Shown here: positions 1 to 7,772 of the stretch, one piece after another | How the letters are laid out: every line of letters begins with the position of its first letter | How positions within the stretch are numbered: position 1 is the first letter of the stretch | Position numbers and translations under genes: made by a program | The notes under the pieces: model-generated | The model's input: the letters and a program-made list of their open reading frames with translations, nothing else | The model's database searches: none | Told to the model about the DNA's origin: nothing | NCBI GenBank assembly: GCA_934444485.1 | Contig: CAKSCN010000015.1 | Span: 1-25,408, forward strand | Origin: an uncultured Eubacteriales bacterium | GTDB lineage: Bacteria; Bacillota; Clostridia; Oscillospirales; CAG-382 | DNA length: 25,408 bases | Reading direction: 5' to 3'

Positions 1-546
1 CTTCTGAGTACCGCCCCAGCACTTCTTCATGACGGGGTCTTCATCCTCCCAGCCGAGATCGGGCTCGTTCCATATTTCCCAGTACCTTATGCCGAAATGA
101 TGACCGTTTGCCCAGCCCTCGTTCATGTGACGGATAATGTGTTCGCAGATAACCGCCCATTTGTGAAAATCGGGGGGAGGGAGCGTGCCGTATTTCTTCG
201 ATTCATGCTCTATTCTTGAACCGAGTCTGTAGAAAACCTCAGTGCCGGCAAGCTCTATTACCTGCATATATTCATCGGTGAGCTGAAAATCGTATGCATC
301 GGGATCTTCGGGATCTCTCGAAAAGTCGGGGAATATCATGTGTACATCAACCGTGTGCGGACCGCCGTAGGTCGCATAGAAAGACGCATCGTGCGTACGT
401 GCGAAAGGAATGCCGGCGTCCTTGTAAAGACCGAGATTCGAGACTCTCTGATCCTCCGTAAGCTTGTGTGACGGACCGTTGTTTACCGAGTGCATAGGCT
501 TAATTTTTCCGCATTCGTATGCGAAATCAACCTTTATGTTCATCAT
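1..546 (-). CDS. GH39-like glycoside hydrolase, N-terminal 182 residues (runs off the left edge)
   Basis: This is the 5' part of a gene for a clan GH-A (TIM-barrel) glycoside hydrolase, most like family GH39 (beta-xylosidase / alpha-iduronidase type). Near residues 155-163 it has YWEIWNEPD, the family signature, and Glu161 is the expected acid/base residue. The N-terminal part (VNNGPS near 21-26, FARTHDASFY near 48-57) also fits GH39. The nucleophile half lies outside the window. There is no signal peptide, so the enzyme is probably cytoplasmic and acts on imported oligosaccharides. Two ATGs stand in tandem at 546 and 543; GGAGG lies 9 nt before the first, so 546 was chosen. It has its own promoter and is separated from the upstream araC-type gene by a terminator. 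The family call is good; the substrate is not determined. Confidence 0.82.
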   Translation of the reverse strand, partial: MMNIKVDFAYECGKIKPMHSVNNGPSHKLTEDQRVSNLGLYKDAGIPFARTHDASFYATYGGPHTVDVHMIFPDFSRDPEDPDAYDFQLTDEYMQVIELAGTEVFYRLGSRIEHESKKYGTLPPPDFHKWAVICEHIIRHMNEGWANGHHFGIRYWEIWNEPDLGWEDEDPVMKKCWGGTQK

Positions 547-561
547 ATTCGAGTACCTCCT

Positions 562-575
562 GATGCCGTGGCATC
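562..575. promoter_or_regulatory. Perfect 14-nt inverted repeat in the GH39 leader
   Basis: GATGCC-GT-GGCATC is a perfect inverted repeat. It lies between the promoter and the GGAGG of the GH39 gene, ending within 3 nt of the ribosome binding site. It could be a repressor operator (14-16 nt palindromes are typical of LacI-type sites) or an RNA hairpin that affects ribosome access. Which one applies cannot be told from the sequence. Confidence 0.5.
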
Positions 576-605
576 TCTTTATTATACAGTATGTATACAA
601 AACAC

Positions 606-634
606 AGTATAGCATTTGACGCAAAATATGTCAA
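606..634 (-). promoter_or_regulatory. Sigma-A promoter of the GH39 gene
   Basis: On the minus strand, -35 TTGACA (634-629) and -10 TATACT (611-606) are separated by exactly 17 nt, one mismatch from consensus overall. Transcription would start near 599. The initially transcribed stretch contains the palindrome TGTATACA (592-599). The -10 and following bases resemble those of the adenylation-operon promoter at 7773-7801. Confidence 0.8.
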
Positions 635-660
635 TACATTTCGGAACGAAAATTTTTCGT

Positions 661-690
661 AATAAAAAAGCGTGCCGATTCCCGACACGC
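661..690 (-). terminator. Rho-independent terminator after the AraC-type gene
   Basis: On the minus strand, an 8-bp stem (GCGTGTCG with CGGCACGC, one G-U pair) with a 5-nt loop is followed directly by TTTTTTATT. It lies 43 nt after the stop of the AraC-type gene and probably ends the seven-piece operon, which makes the GH39 gene a separate transcription unit. Confidence 0.85.
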
Positions 691-732
691 CCCGAGACCT
701 TGCAAAAGCTTTCCGCTTTGCGCCGCACCGTC

Positions 733-1554
733 TTATTCCGCATTCTTCGCAAACTTTTTCGGACTGCTTCCGACTCGCTCCCGAAAGGTTCGGATAAAGT
801 GGCTCTCATCCACAAAGCCGCATTCGTGAGCCGTATCCATTACCGTAAGTCCGCCGGTGAGCATTCGCATTGCGTTGCTTATACGAACGTCTATTATGTG
901 CTGTTTTATTGTCTTGCCGATAATCTCTTTGAAGTCGTCGTTGAGCTTTGTCTTGCTGACGTAAAAGCGGCGTGAGATGTCGTCCACGGTAAGCTCTGAC
1001 GAATAGTTTTCCGATATGTAGCTCAATACGTTTCCGATATATCCTATCTTTCCCGGATCGGAGCGGTTTGTCTTTATCGGTATTTTCTTCGGCGCCTGCT
1101 CTGCCAAAAGGTCAAGCAAAAACGCAAAAAACCTTTCGTACTGCGCACTTGTCGCATGAGTGCGGGGAAAAAGGCGGAGCACCGAGAGAATTTCCTCACC
1201 CTTTGCGTCAACAAGCGGTATTATGGTAAGGTTATCCGAAAAAAGCTCACGGCACTTCATCGCCTCCGGATTGAATTTGGCAAGGAAGCTCTCGTTGAAG
1301 TGGAACTTGTATCTTTCGTAAGGCTCGCTCCCGGAGGATATCACCTTGTGAAAGCTGCACGGCGCATGAAAAAGCACGCACGGATAATCGCAGTCGAGAG
1401 TCGTTCCGTTGTTTATGACCGATATTTTGCCGCTTACAACGCAGTTTATCTCATAGTGCAGATGAAAGTGCATCGTACCTATCATACTGCCTATGGAATA
1501 AGCCGCATTCAAATCTTCGCTGATATAGTTGTAGAAAATTCTGTCGAGTGCCAT
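733..1554 (-). CDS. AraC/XylS-family transcriptional regulator
   Basis: A 273-residue regulator with the usual two parts. The N-terminal cupin-like sensor (about 25-110; MHFHLHYEINCVVSG at 29-43) probably binds a small ligand. The C-terminal AraC DNA-binding domain (about 172-271) has two helix-turn-helix motifs: LTVDDISRRFYVSKTKLNDD, then the conserved FVDESHFIRTFRERVGSSPKKF. The start at 1554 has AGGAG 5 nt upstream, and that site overlaps the end of the preceding SGNH/NodB gene, whose stop is only 10 nt away. It is therefore the last gene of the adenylation/MBOAT operon. Being in the operon and next to the GH39 gene makes it a candidate regulator of either or both; the effector is unknown. 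Confidence 0.9.
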   Translation of the reverse strand: MALDRIFYNYISEDLNAAYSIGSMIGTMHFHLHYEINCVVSGKISVINNGTTLDCDYPCVLFHAPCSFHKVISSGSEPYERYKFHFNESFLAKFNPEAMKCRELFSDNLTIIPLVDAKGEEILSVLRLFPRTHATSAQYERFFAFLLDLLAEQAPKKIPIKTNRSDPGKIGYIGNVLSYISENYSSELTVDDISRRFYVSKTKLNDDFKEIIGKTIKQHIIDVRISNAMRMLTGGLTVMDTAHECGFVDESHFIRTFRERVGSSPKKFAKNAE

Positions 1555-1564
1555 ACAGACTCCT

Positions 1565-3397
1565 TTAATCTACCTGTGACAGGTCGAGAAAATAGAAGAT
1601 GTGGTTGTCGTCCGTTCCCTCGTACATAGTATACCGACCGAGCATATAGCCGCTCTGCGGAAGTCCCTTTATGAGTGTGGGGGATTCGTATTCCGTTGTG
1701 AAGGTGAACTCAATGCCGCATTCGTCGAGTACCGACTGTAAGAGTATGTCGCTCTTGCCGTGCGGAAACGAGAGAGCTTTCGGCTCATATCCGAGAGCCT
1801 TTTCCATTTCTTCGCAGTCACGGCGGATACGTTCGACGTACTCAAGCTCGGTTTCGTCGTCGTGCTTTAACATATTGTCGTAGCAGGTCAGGGAAAGCTC
1901 AAACTCGGGCGATTGGTGCAAATCGTAGGTGTGACTCTGCACCTCAATAATACCGCCGGCGTTTAGAGCTTCGTTGTCCTCGGCGCTGAGATGCGGATAA
2001 CAGGGGTTTGCCGTTTCCTTGTAGTATGTGTCTCCGATTGCCGAGCCTACAGTGAACACCGTCGCACGCATTCCGTATTTCTCGAGTATGGGGAGCGCAA
2101 TTTCGAGGTTGCTCTTGTAGCCGTCGTCAAAGGTGATGAGAACAGACTTCTTGGGAAGATCTATTCCTCTGTAAATATAGTTCTCGAGGTCTTTTATCGT
2201 AACCGCCGTGTACCCTGACTTTGCAACCTTTGCAATCTGCCTCTCGAAGACCTCGGGGGACACTATGGAGGCATTCGTCACTTCGTCCGATATGTGGTGG
2301 TACAGAAGTATGGATATCTTCTTCGTGTACGCCGATTCGTCACGCTCAAGTCCGTAGAAGCCGTCAATATGTTCGGCGTAGTTTTCGGAGGTGACGAAAG
2401 TGCCGAAGTCGTTGGGAATGTAGACGTCCTTCGTGCCGAATACCCTTGCCGCAGCCATTTTGCCGACGGCGTTTCTGAAATGCGTTTCGTCGTAAAAGTA
2501 TCTCGGGTCAAGGCTTACACTGCTCACCGCAAAGTCCCAGAAGCCTCCTGTGGCGTCCGCAAGAGTACGGTAAAATTCCGCAATGTCTGCCTTTTGAAAG
2601 TAGAGAAAATAGTCGTAGTAAACGGGAGCGGTCACGACGATAAGATTTACGCCCATGTTGTCGCACATCTCTTTTATACGGCGCACCGACTCCGCATTGT
2701 CCGCAATGTGGGGCATGGTGTATTCGTACTTCGGATAATTCTTGAAAATCGGATACGCTTCAAGGTAACTCTTAAGGTCGGATATAGGCTCGGCGTCACG
2801 CTTGCGCTTGTCATAAGCACCCGTTTCGGCGTCGAAAACATCGAAAACCTCGCTCAGGTACTTGTCCTCAAACGCCGCCGCACGTATCTTGTTGAAAGCG
2901 TACATCGGGTTTGCAAGCATATAGCGCAGGTAGAACGCAGTGTCCGATTCTCCGCTGACATGACTGTGCAGGCTGTCGGTGAGAGAGCCGCTGTTCGTAC
3001 CGTACGAGACGGCGTTGCCGAGATACACGTTTAAAACGATGTTCTTGACCGTGCGGTTTTCGAGCAGGTATTTGACGCTTTTCTCGACGTCTGCCATATC
3101 CGCACCGTACATTATCATGTTGTAAAACTTTGCGTCGAGAGCCTTTCCGAAATCGTCGGTCGGGAAAGAGCTTGTTGACGAACAGCCGATGAGATAAGAG
3201 TCGTAATCCTCGCCGTGTTCCTCAATGTACGCCGTTTTTGAGGTGCGGGGATTGTTCGTCATGTCGTAAGAGTACCAGTCAAAAACCTTGTCTCCGAAAA
3301 TTCCGAACGGATCGGAAACAACGTTCAGAACCGCAATGAAAACAAATATTGTCAGAAAGGCGCATATTGCAAGTACGCACCATTTTTTTGAATTCAA
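1565..3397 (-). CDS. Membrane-anchored SGNH-type acyltransferase/esterase fused to a NodB polysaccharide deacetylase
   Basis: A 610-residue fusion. A single N-terminal membrane segment (about 6-27) should place the rest outside the cell. Residues about 60-325 form an SGNH/DltD/AlgX-like domain: LIGCSS carries the candidate nucleophile (Ser73/74) and YDETHF supplies Asp303 and His306. Residues about 360-605 form a NodB (CE4) deacetylase domain with TFDDGY (Asp424, Asp425) and SHTYDLH (His489, His494), the metal and catalytic motifs. The start is inferred as TTG at 3397, with GGAGG 7 nt upstream; an in-frame upstream TTG at 3418 (7 residues longer) overlaps the MBOAT stop but has a poorer context. 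In dlt-like systems the SGNH protein is the last acyl acceptor/donor outside the membrane; here it is joined to an enzyme that removes acetyl groups from polysaccharide. Confidence 0.88.
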   Translation of the reverse strand: MNSKKWCVLAICAFLTIFVFIAVLNVVSDPFGIFGDKVFDWYSYDMTNNPRTSKTAYIEEHGEDYDSYLIGCSSTSSFPTDDFGKALDAKFYNMIMYGADMADVEKSVKYLLENRTVKNIVLNVYLGNAVSYGTNSGSLTDSLHSHVSGESDTAFYLRYMLANPMYAFNKIRAAAFEDKYLSEVFDVFDAETGAYDKRKRDAEPISDLKSYLEAYPIFKNYPKYEYTMPHIADNAESVRRIKEMCDNMGVNLIVVTAPVYYDYFLYFQKADIAEFYRTLADATGGFWDFAVSSVSLDPRYFYDETHFRNAVGKMAAARVFGTKDVYIPNDFGTFVTSENYAEHIDGFYGLERDESAYTKKISILLYHHISDEVTNASIVSPEVFERQIAKVAKSGYTAVTIKDLENYIYRGIDLPKKSVLITFDDGYKSNLEIALPILEKYGMRATVFTVGSAIGDTYYKETANPCYPHLSAEDNEALNAGGIIEVQSHTYDLHQSPEFELSLTCYDNMLKHDDETELEYVERIRRDCEEMEKALGYEPKALSFPHGKSDILLQSVLDECGIEFTFTTEYESPTLIKGLPQSGYMLGRYTMYEGTDDNHIFYFLDLSQVD

Positions 3398-3414
3398 ATC
3401 CGTTCCTCCTTGCA

Positions 3415-4938
3415 TCAAAACTGCTTGTAGATAAATTCGGGGGAAATGTATCCGCTGCGGTATATTCCCAGGAATACGACGACCGCAACCGAAACCGCCA
3501 TGAAAACAAAGGTGAGAAATACTCCTTTTTTCTCGATGCGCTCGGAAAGGGGAATGCCGTTTTCCTCAAACAGCTCGAGTATGATGAGAACTGCGGTCAT
3601 GAAAACGACAACGCCTATGTCAAACGCCGCAAGACCAAAGCTCCCGGGAAAGGACGCCGCAAGACGATCGAGATCGAAATCGGAAAATGTGCGTGCCATC
3701 ATGGAAAACGCATCGTGAGCGGTGGCGGCTCTTGTTATATATCTGCCGAGAAACACCAAAACAGCGGTTCTTGCAACGCAGAACAAACGGTAAGCCTTGC
3801 CGTCTTTTATGTGAAGCGCACCTTTTATTTTCACAAACAGAGGCTCCGAGAGAAGAGCCGCCGTTATAAGCACGCCGTTCCACAAGCCGAAGACGATGTA
3901 CTTAGCATTCGCTCCGTGCCATATGCCTATTACAAAGTATATGAGAAAGGTCGCCGCAGACGTGGGAAGAATTTTGCCGGCTCTGCCCTTGAAGTGCTTT
4001 CGTGTGAAACGACCCAGTGCGCCGAACGGCTTCGAGAGGGTGATGGGATAGAAGAGATAATCCTTCATCCATGCGCCGAGAGTTATGTGCCAGCGTCTCC
4101 AGAAGTCGGTGAGAGTGTTCGCAAAGAGCGGACGGCGAAAGTTCTCCGCCATAACAACGCCGAAAAGTCTTGCCGTACCCCGCATTATATCAATGCCTCC
4201 GGAAAAGTCGGTGTAAAGCTGTATGCAGTAAAAGAGAACGCCGACTGCAATCTCCGCACCGCCGAAATCCGTGTAAGAATCGATTATCGCACACGCCGCA
4301 ACAGACGCACGGTCGGCAATTACAAGCTTCTTGAAAAGTCCTCGTGTTATGAGCTTGAAGCCCTCACGGAAGTTATCAAAGTCAAAGCCGTTTCCACCGA
4401 GAAGCTGTTCGGAAAGAGCGTCGTATCTTCCGATAGGTCCTTGAATCATCTGCGGAAAGAAGCACACAAAGAGAAGATACTTCGCAAAGTTCCGCTGACA
4501 AACCGCCTTTCGCCGACCGACGTCTATAACGTAGCTTGCCGACTGAAAAATGTAAAAGGATATGCCTAAAGGCAACGCTATCGAAAAGTCGCCCATGCCG
4601 AATGACGTGAGTATCGGACACGCATATTTGAGTACGAAAAGCAGTCCGAAATTCAGGGCAAGACATACTCCGGTTATCGCCTTTTTGCGTGACTTTGCTC
4701 TCTTTTTCGCTTCATCCGAGAGCTTTTCGCTTTTTAACTCACGGTCAATGAGAAGTCCTGCGGCGTAGGTCGTAAACCCGGTAAACGCAAGATACAAAAG
4801 CAGATACGCACCGCCCGACGCATAAAAGACAAGGCTCAGCGCAAGAAGCACTGTCCACCGCAGACTCTTCGGAAAAGCGTAGTACGCCGCAAGCCCTATT
4901 GCGACAAACAGCGCAAAGCTTATGCTTACAGGAGACAT
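3415..4938 (-). CDS. MBOAT-family membrane O-acyltransferase (DltB/AlgI/PatA-like)
   Basis: A 507-residue multipass protein of the membrane-bound O-acyltransferase family. It moves an activated acyl group from a cytoplasmic carrier across the membrane to an extracellular partner. Visible motifs are YTDFSGG (about 242-248), DFWRRWHITLGAWMKDY (about 278-294) and IGIWHGANAKY, in which His341 is the expected catalytic histidine. The protein ends FIYKQF. This resembles the C-terminal FIYFQF-type tail of AlgI/PatA-like proteins and of the DltX microprotein; from memory, its Tyr (here Tyr504) is proposed to take the acyl group on the way to the SGNH partner. The start codon overlaps the stop of the acyl carrier gene by one base (TGATG), so translation is probably coupled. 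The TGA stop lies 17 nt before the SGNH/NodB start. Confidence 0.93.
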   Translation of the reverse strand: MSPVSISFALFVAIGLAAYYAFPKSLRWTVLLALSLVFYASGGAYLLLYLAFTGFTTYAAGLLIDRELKSEKLSDEAKKRAKSRKKAITGVCLALNFGLLFVLKYACPILTSFGMGDFSIALPLGISFYIFQSASYVIDVGRRKAVCQRNFAKYLLFVCFFPQMIQGPIGRYDALSEQLLGGNGFDFDNFREGFKLITRGLFKKLVIADRASVAACAIIDSYTDFGGAEIAVGVLFYCIQLYTDFSGGIDIMRGTARLFGVVMAENFRRPLFANTLTDFWRRWHITLGAWMKDYLFYPITLSKPFGALGRFTRKHFKGRAGKILPTSAATFLIYFVIGIWHGANAKYIVFGLWNGVLITAALLSEPLFVKIKGALHIKDGKAYRLFCVARTAVLVFLGRYITRAATAHDAFSMMARTFSDFDLDRLAASFPGSFGLAAFDIGVVVFMTAVLIILELFEENGIPLSERIEKKGVFLTFVFMAVSVAVVVFLGIYRSGYISPEFIYKQF

Positions 4939-5168
4939 CAGTTGTTACCGCCGATAAGCGTAAGAATTGCGTCGAGAGAGTTGAAGTTCTCCGGGGCAAT
5001 GTCCTCAACCTCAATTTCAGCACCGTAGGTCGAAACAAGCTCGCTTATGATTGCAACGAGGTCGAAAGAATCAATTATGCCGTCGTCTATGAGCGACTCC
5101 GAGTCGAGGTCCGCACCGGGGCATATTTCCGAAATGAGTTCTCTTAACTGTTCCTTTGTGATGTTCAT
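4938..5168 (-). CDS. Acyl carrier protein (DltC-like)
   Basis: A 76-residue acidic carrier protein. The motif [14 protein letters not shown] carries Ser34, the expected site for 4'-phosphopantetheine. Length and composition fit DltC-type and other ACPs. It would receive the aminoacyl or acyl group from the adenylation enzyme and hand it to the MBOAT protein encoded directly downstream (1-nt overlap). The start at 5168 is supported by AAGGAAAG upstream; a longer in-frame reading to 5345 lies inside the GNAT gene and is rejected. It follows the GNAT gene by 25 nt. Confidence 0.92.
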   Translation of the reverse strand: MNITKEQLRELISEICPGADLDSESLIDDGIIDSFDLVAIISELVSTYGAEIEVEDIAPENFNSLDAILTLIGGNN

Positions 5169-5193
5169 ATTATCTTTCCTTCCGTTTGATAAG

Positions 5194-6006
5194 TTAATCG
5201 GTCTGTTTTTTGATATATACGTAAGAACGTCTGGCGAGACGCACAAAACCGCATTTTTCGTAGAGCGATAAAGCCGCCGTGTTGCCTGAGCCCGTCCATA
5301 CCGTCGCTTTTTTGTCCGAATGTGCCGACAGAGCCGCCGACACAAGCTTTTCTCCTATGCCCTGACGGCGAAAATTTCCGTTTACCGCAAGCTGCTTTAT
5401 CGCAAACTCCTTTTTGCCTATTCCGCACCTCAGAACACCTTTGACGCCGCCGTAATCGCAGAACGCAAACACACAGCCGTTTTCGGCGTCTGACGAAAAT
5501 TCCGAAAAGGTCGGCACACAGCCGGTAACGGGAGAGAGGGAGTCCTTCAGCACATCGTACATTTTCCGCACATTGGGGCAAGATGTTGTAATGCGTGCGT
5601 CATTGCATATTTGCGGCTCCGTACCGCATACCGCTTTTTCAAGCATTGTGCGCTCGAGAATGCACTCAAAGCCGCCGCCCGTTACAATATCACGCAGTCT
5701 TGTCTCGGCTTCGTTCATATGACCGTTGTCGTAAACCGGTATCTCCGTGACAACGCTCAATTCACCGCACACGTCCGTGAAAGCCGGGAGATTGATGTCA
5801 CCGTTGACATAGAAATTCAGAATGCACACGCCGTCTCTTTTACGCAGAAGAAACAGGGAGTCGCTGCGCTTTTCGTAATACAGACGTCCCTCGTCTATGT
5901 CAAAGGTAAACGAGGACGCCGTAAAGCAGTTTGTTGCAACTCCTCGCTTCATGGACGCCATTATGAGCCTTGAAAGCTCCTTTTTGTCGGTAATTTTCTC
6001 AATCAT
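5194..6006 (-). CDS. GNAT-family N-acetyltransferase
   Basis: A 270-residue protein whose C-terminal half (about 170-265) is a GNAT domain. The acetyl-CoA loop is visible as [17 protein letters not shown], followed by the typical [11 protein letters not shown]. The N-terminal half (about 1-150) has no clear motif and may be a degenerate second GNAT fold. It probably transfers an acyl group to an amine, and its place between the adenylation enzyme and the carrier protein suggests it acts on the same amino acid or carrier-bound intermediate; that is inference. The ATG at 6006 is preferred: GGAG lies 11 nt upstream and the ATG overlaps the stop of the 39-codon reading frame, suggesting coupling. 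An in-frame GTG at 6066 would add 20 residues with no sign of conservation. Confidence 0.85.
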   Translation of the reverse strand: MIEKITDKKELSRLIMASMKRGVATNCFTASSFTFDIDEGRLYYEKRSDSLFLLRKRDGVCILNFYVNGDINLPAFTDVCGELSVVTEIPVYDNGHMNEAETRLRDIVTGGGFECILERTMLEKAVCGTEPQICNDARITTSCPNVRKMYDVLKDSLSPVTGCVPTFSEFSSDAENGCVFAFCDYGGVKGVLRCGIGKKEFAIKQLAVNGNFRRQGIGEKLVSAALSAHSDKKATVWTGSGNTAALSLYEKCGFVRLARRSYVYIKKQTD

Positions 6007-6118
6007 TTGCCGATAAGCTCCGTCGTAAACTTCCTTTTGGAAGTGTCCTCTTACCCGATATCGCACAGCATATGTGTTCCTTTTCGAGATTTTCCTTTGT
6101 TACTTTTATGTAATCCAA
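5999..6118 (-). pseudogene. 39-codon remnant of a different GNAT acetyltransferase gene, or a coupling leader peptide
   Basis: Between the adenylation and GNAT genes there is a reading frame with a good ribosome binding site (AGGTGA, 5 nt) and a TTG start at 6118. It encodes a peptide containing YIKVTKENLEKEHICCAIS. I recognise this as the N-terminus of a different, roughly 250-residue clostridial GNAT family (YoaP-like); this is from memory. The homology stops after about 21 residues, and the frame ends at TGA 6001-5999, overlapping the GNAT start (ATGATTGA). It may be a decayed gene retained for its ribosome binding site, or a working leader peptide that couples translation to the GNAT gene. 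Confidence 0.55.
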
Positions 6119-6128
6119 CAAATTCACC

Positions 6129-7694
6129 TCAGTCCGCTTTTTGTTTTTCCGAGAAGTACTCCTCACGAAGCTTCACCCTGTCAATTTTCCCGTTTGCGGT
6201 ATACGGCATACGGTTCTTGAACCTGTAAATATTCGGAAGCATATACTTTGGTACGGACAAAAGCATGAGCTTTGTCATTTCTTCCTTTGACACGGAATCT
6301 CTGTCCGTCTCGACTGCGGCAACAATTCTGTCGGCGTCCGCATCAAAAAAGCAAGCCGCATTGCGGACGAAATCAATTCCGATGAGTGCGTTCTCAATCT
6401 CGCCAAGCTCTATTCTGTACCCCATGTGCTTTATCTGACCGTCCTTGCGTGCGAGAAAGACAATATCGCCGTTTTTGTCGTATATGCCTATGTCGCCCGT
6501 GCGGTAAATTATGTCGGAGTACCCGTTTACGTGCGGATTCTGTACGAAAGCCGCCGCCGTTTTTTCGGGATCGTTGTAGTAACCCTTCGCAAGTCCCGTT
6601 CCCCTTACGCATATCTCGCCCGATTCTCCGCCGTGTGCGTCACGGAGTCCGCCGTCTTCCTCCTCGACCCAAAGCATTACCTCCATGTTTCGGCACGCCT
6701 TTCCTATCGGTACGGATTCTCCGTCGGCAAAGTCTCTGTCAACAATAAAGCAGGTGCAGTCAACCGTAACCTCCGTCGGTCCGTAAAGGTTTACGTATTT
6801 CACGTTCGGAAGATTGCGTCTCCACGCATTGAGCTGTTTTCCCCTGAGAGCCTCGCCGCCGAGTACGACCGTGCGCAGATGAGAAGGCTTCTTTTTCTCG
6901 AGTATGCCCGAGTTTGCGATAAGATTGAACGCCGAGGTCGCCCACGTTACGGCGCTGACACGGTTCTTTTCGAGAAAATCAATAAGAAGCGGCGGGAACA
7001 TGAAGAGCTTCTTCGGAATGATGAAGTCCGTCGCTCCGTGGCGAAGCGTGAGGTATATGTCCTTGACCGACGCATCAAAGAAAAACGGAGCTTGGTTGGC
7101 GAAAATGTCGTCGGACGAAAAGCCTATTTCGTCGGTCATCCATTCGATAAAGTCTATGACGCTCCTGTGAGACACGACAATTCCTTTCGGAACGCCCGTC
7201 GAGCCGGAGGTGTGAATGATGTACATAGGGTCGGTGTCGATAACTCTGCGGCGTATTCCGTCGAGAAGCGAAAGATCGGATTCCGTTGCATTCTTGCCGC
7301 TGTCGGAAAGCGAAAGAGCCGGCACTCCGGGGAAAACCTTTTCTGCAAAGTCACTGTACTTTTCTCCGTCCGGGCAAAGCACAAGCGATGGAGAAAGATT
7401 CTTTGCAAGTGCCGACGCTCTCGAAACCGGCATTTCCGAGTCTATGGGAACGTAGAAACAACCGGCGTAAAGCGTGCCGAGAAAACCGACAATGCAGTCG
7501 AGACTTCTGTCACAGAGAACGGCGACGGGCTTCCTTATTTCTCCGACGGCATGAAAAATCTCTGCGCCGAGCTTCTTTGCACGTGCGGAAAGCTCACTGT
7601 AGCAGACAGAGCCTTTTTCGTCCGCAAATGCGATTTTGTCGGGAAACTTTGCAGCGGCGTTTTCAAGCCAACTCAATACATTCGTTATATACAT
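6129..7694 (-). CDS. Amino-acid adenylation enzyme (DltA-like, stand-alone A domain)
   Basis: A 521-residue member of the acyl-AMP ligase superfamily with no carrier domain of its own, the size of DltA. The core motifs are present: HTSGSTGVPKG (about 161-171, ATP loop), YGPTEVTVD (304-312), YRTGDIG (397-403), GYRIELGEIE (425-434) and NGKIDR with catalytic Lys503. It should activate an amino acid with ATP and load it on the carrier protein of the same operon. By hand alignment, the position of the Cys that selects D-alanine in Bacillus DltA is Ala260 here, in TSAFNLIANSG, so the substrate may not be D-alanine. The start at 7694 has GGAGG 7 nt upstream; an in-frame extension to 7784 would run over the promoter. 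First gene of the operon. Confidence 0.9.
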   Translation of the reverse strand: MYITNVLSWLENAAAKFPDKIAFADEKGSVCYSELSARAKKLGAEIFHAVGEIRKPVAVLCDRSLDCIVGFLGTLYAGCFYVPIDSEMPVSRASALAKNLSPSLVLCPDGEKYSDFAEKVFPGVPALSLSDSGKNATESDLSLLDGIRRRVIDTDPMYIIHTSGSTGVPKGIVVSHRSVIDFIEWMTDEIGFSSDDIFANQAPFFFDASVKDIYLTLRHGATDFIIPKKLFMFPPLLIDFLEKNRVSAVTWATSAFNLIANSGILEKKKPSHLRTVVLGGEALRGKQLNAWRRNLPNVKYVNLYGPTEVTVDCTCFIVDRDFADGESVPIGKACRNMEVMLWVEEEDGGLRDAHGGESGEICVRGTGLAKGYYNDPEKTAAAFVQNPHVNGYSDIIYRTGDIGIYDKNGDIVFLARKDGQIKHMGYRIELGEIENALIGIDFVRNAACFFDADADRIVAAVETDRDSVSKEEMTKLMLLSVPKYMLPNIYRFKNRMPYTANGKIDRVKLREEYFSEKQKAD

Positions 7695-7772
7695 ATTTTC
7701 CTCCGAAAAGAGAAATGGTCTGCATTCTGCAATTTGCGTACCGGTGTTTTGACGCATCAATATACAGAATAC

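Noticed and set aside
3349..4569. 406-codon plus-strand frame opposite the MBOAT gene
   Set aside because: The minus-strand frame has clear MBOAT motifs; the plus-strand translation is rich in Arg, Lys and Glu without domains, as expected for a shadow.
4938..5345. 135-residue carrier protein starting at 5345
   Set aside because: The first 59 codons lie within the GNAT coding region and do not resemble any carrier protein; the ATG at 5168 gives a normal-sized carrier with a ribosome binding site.
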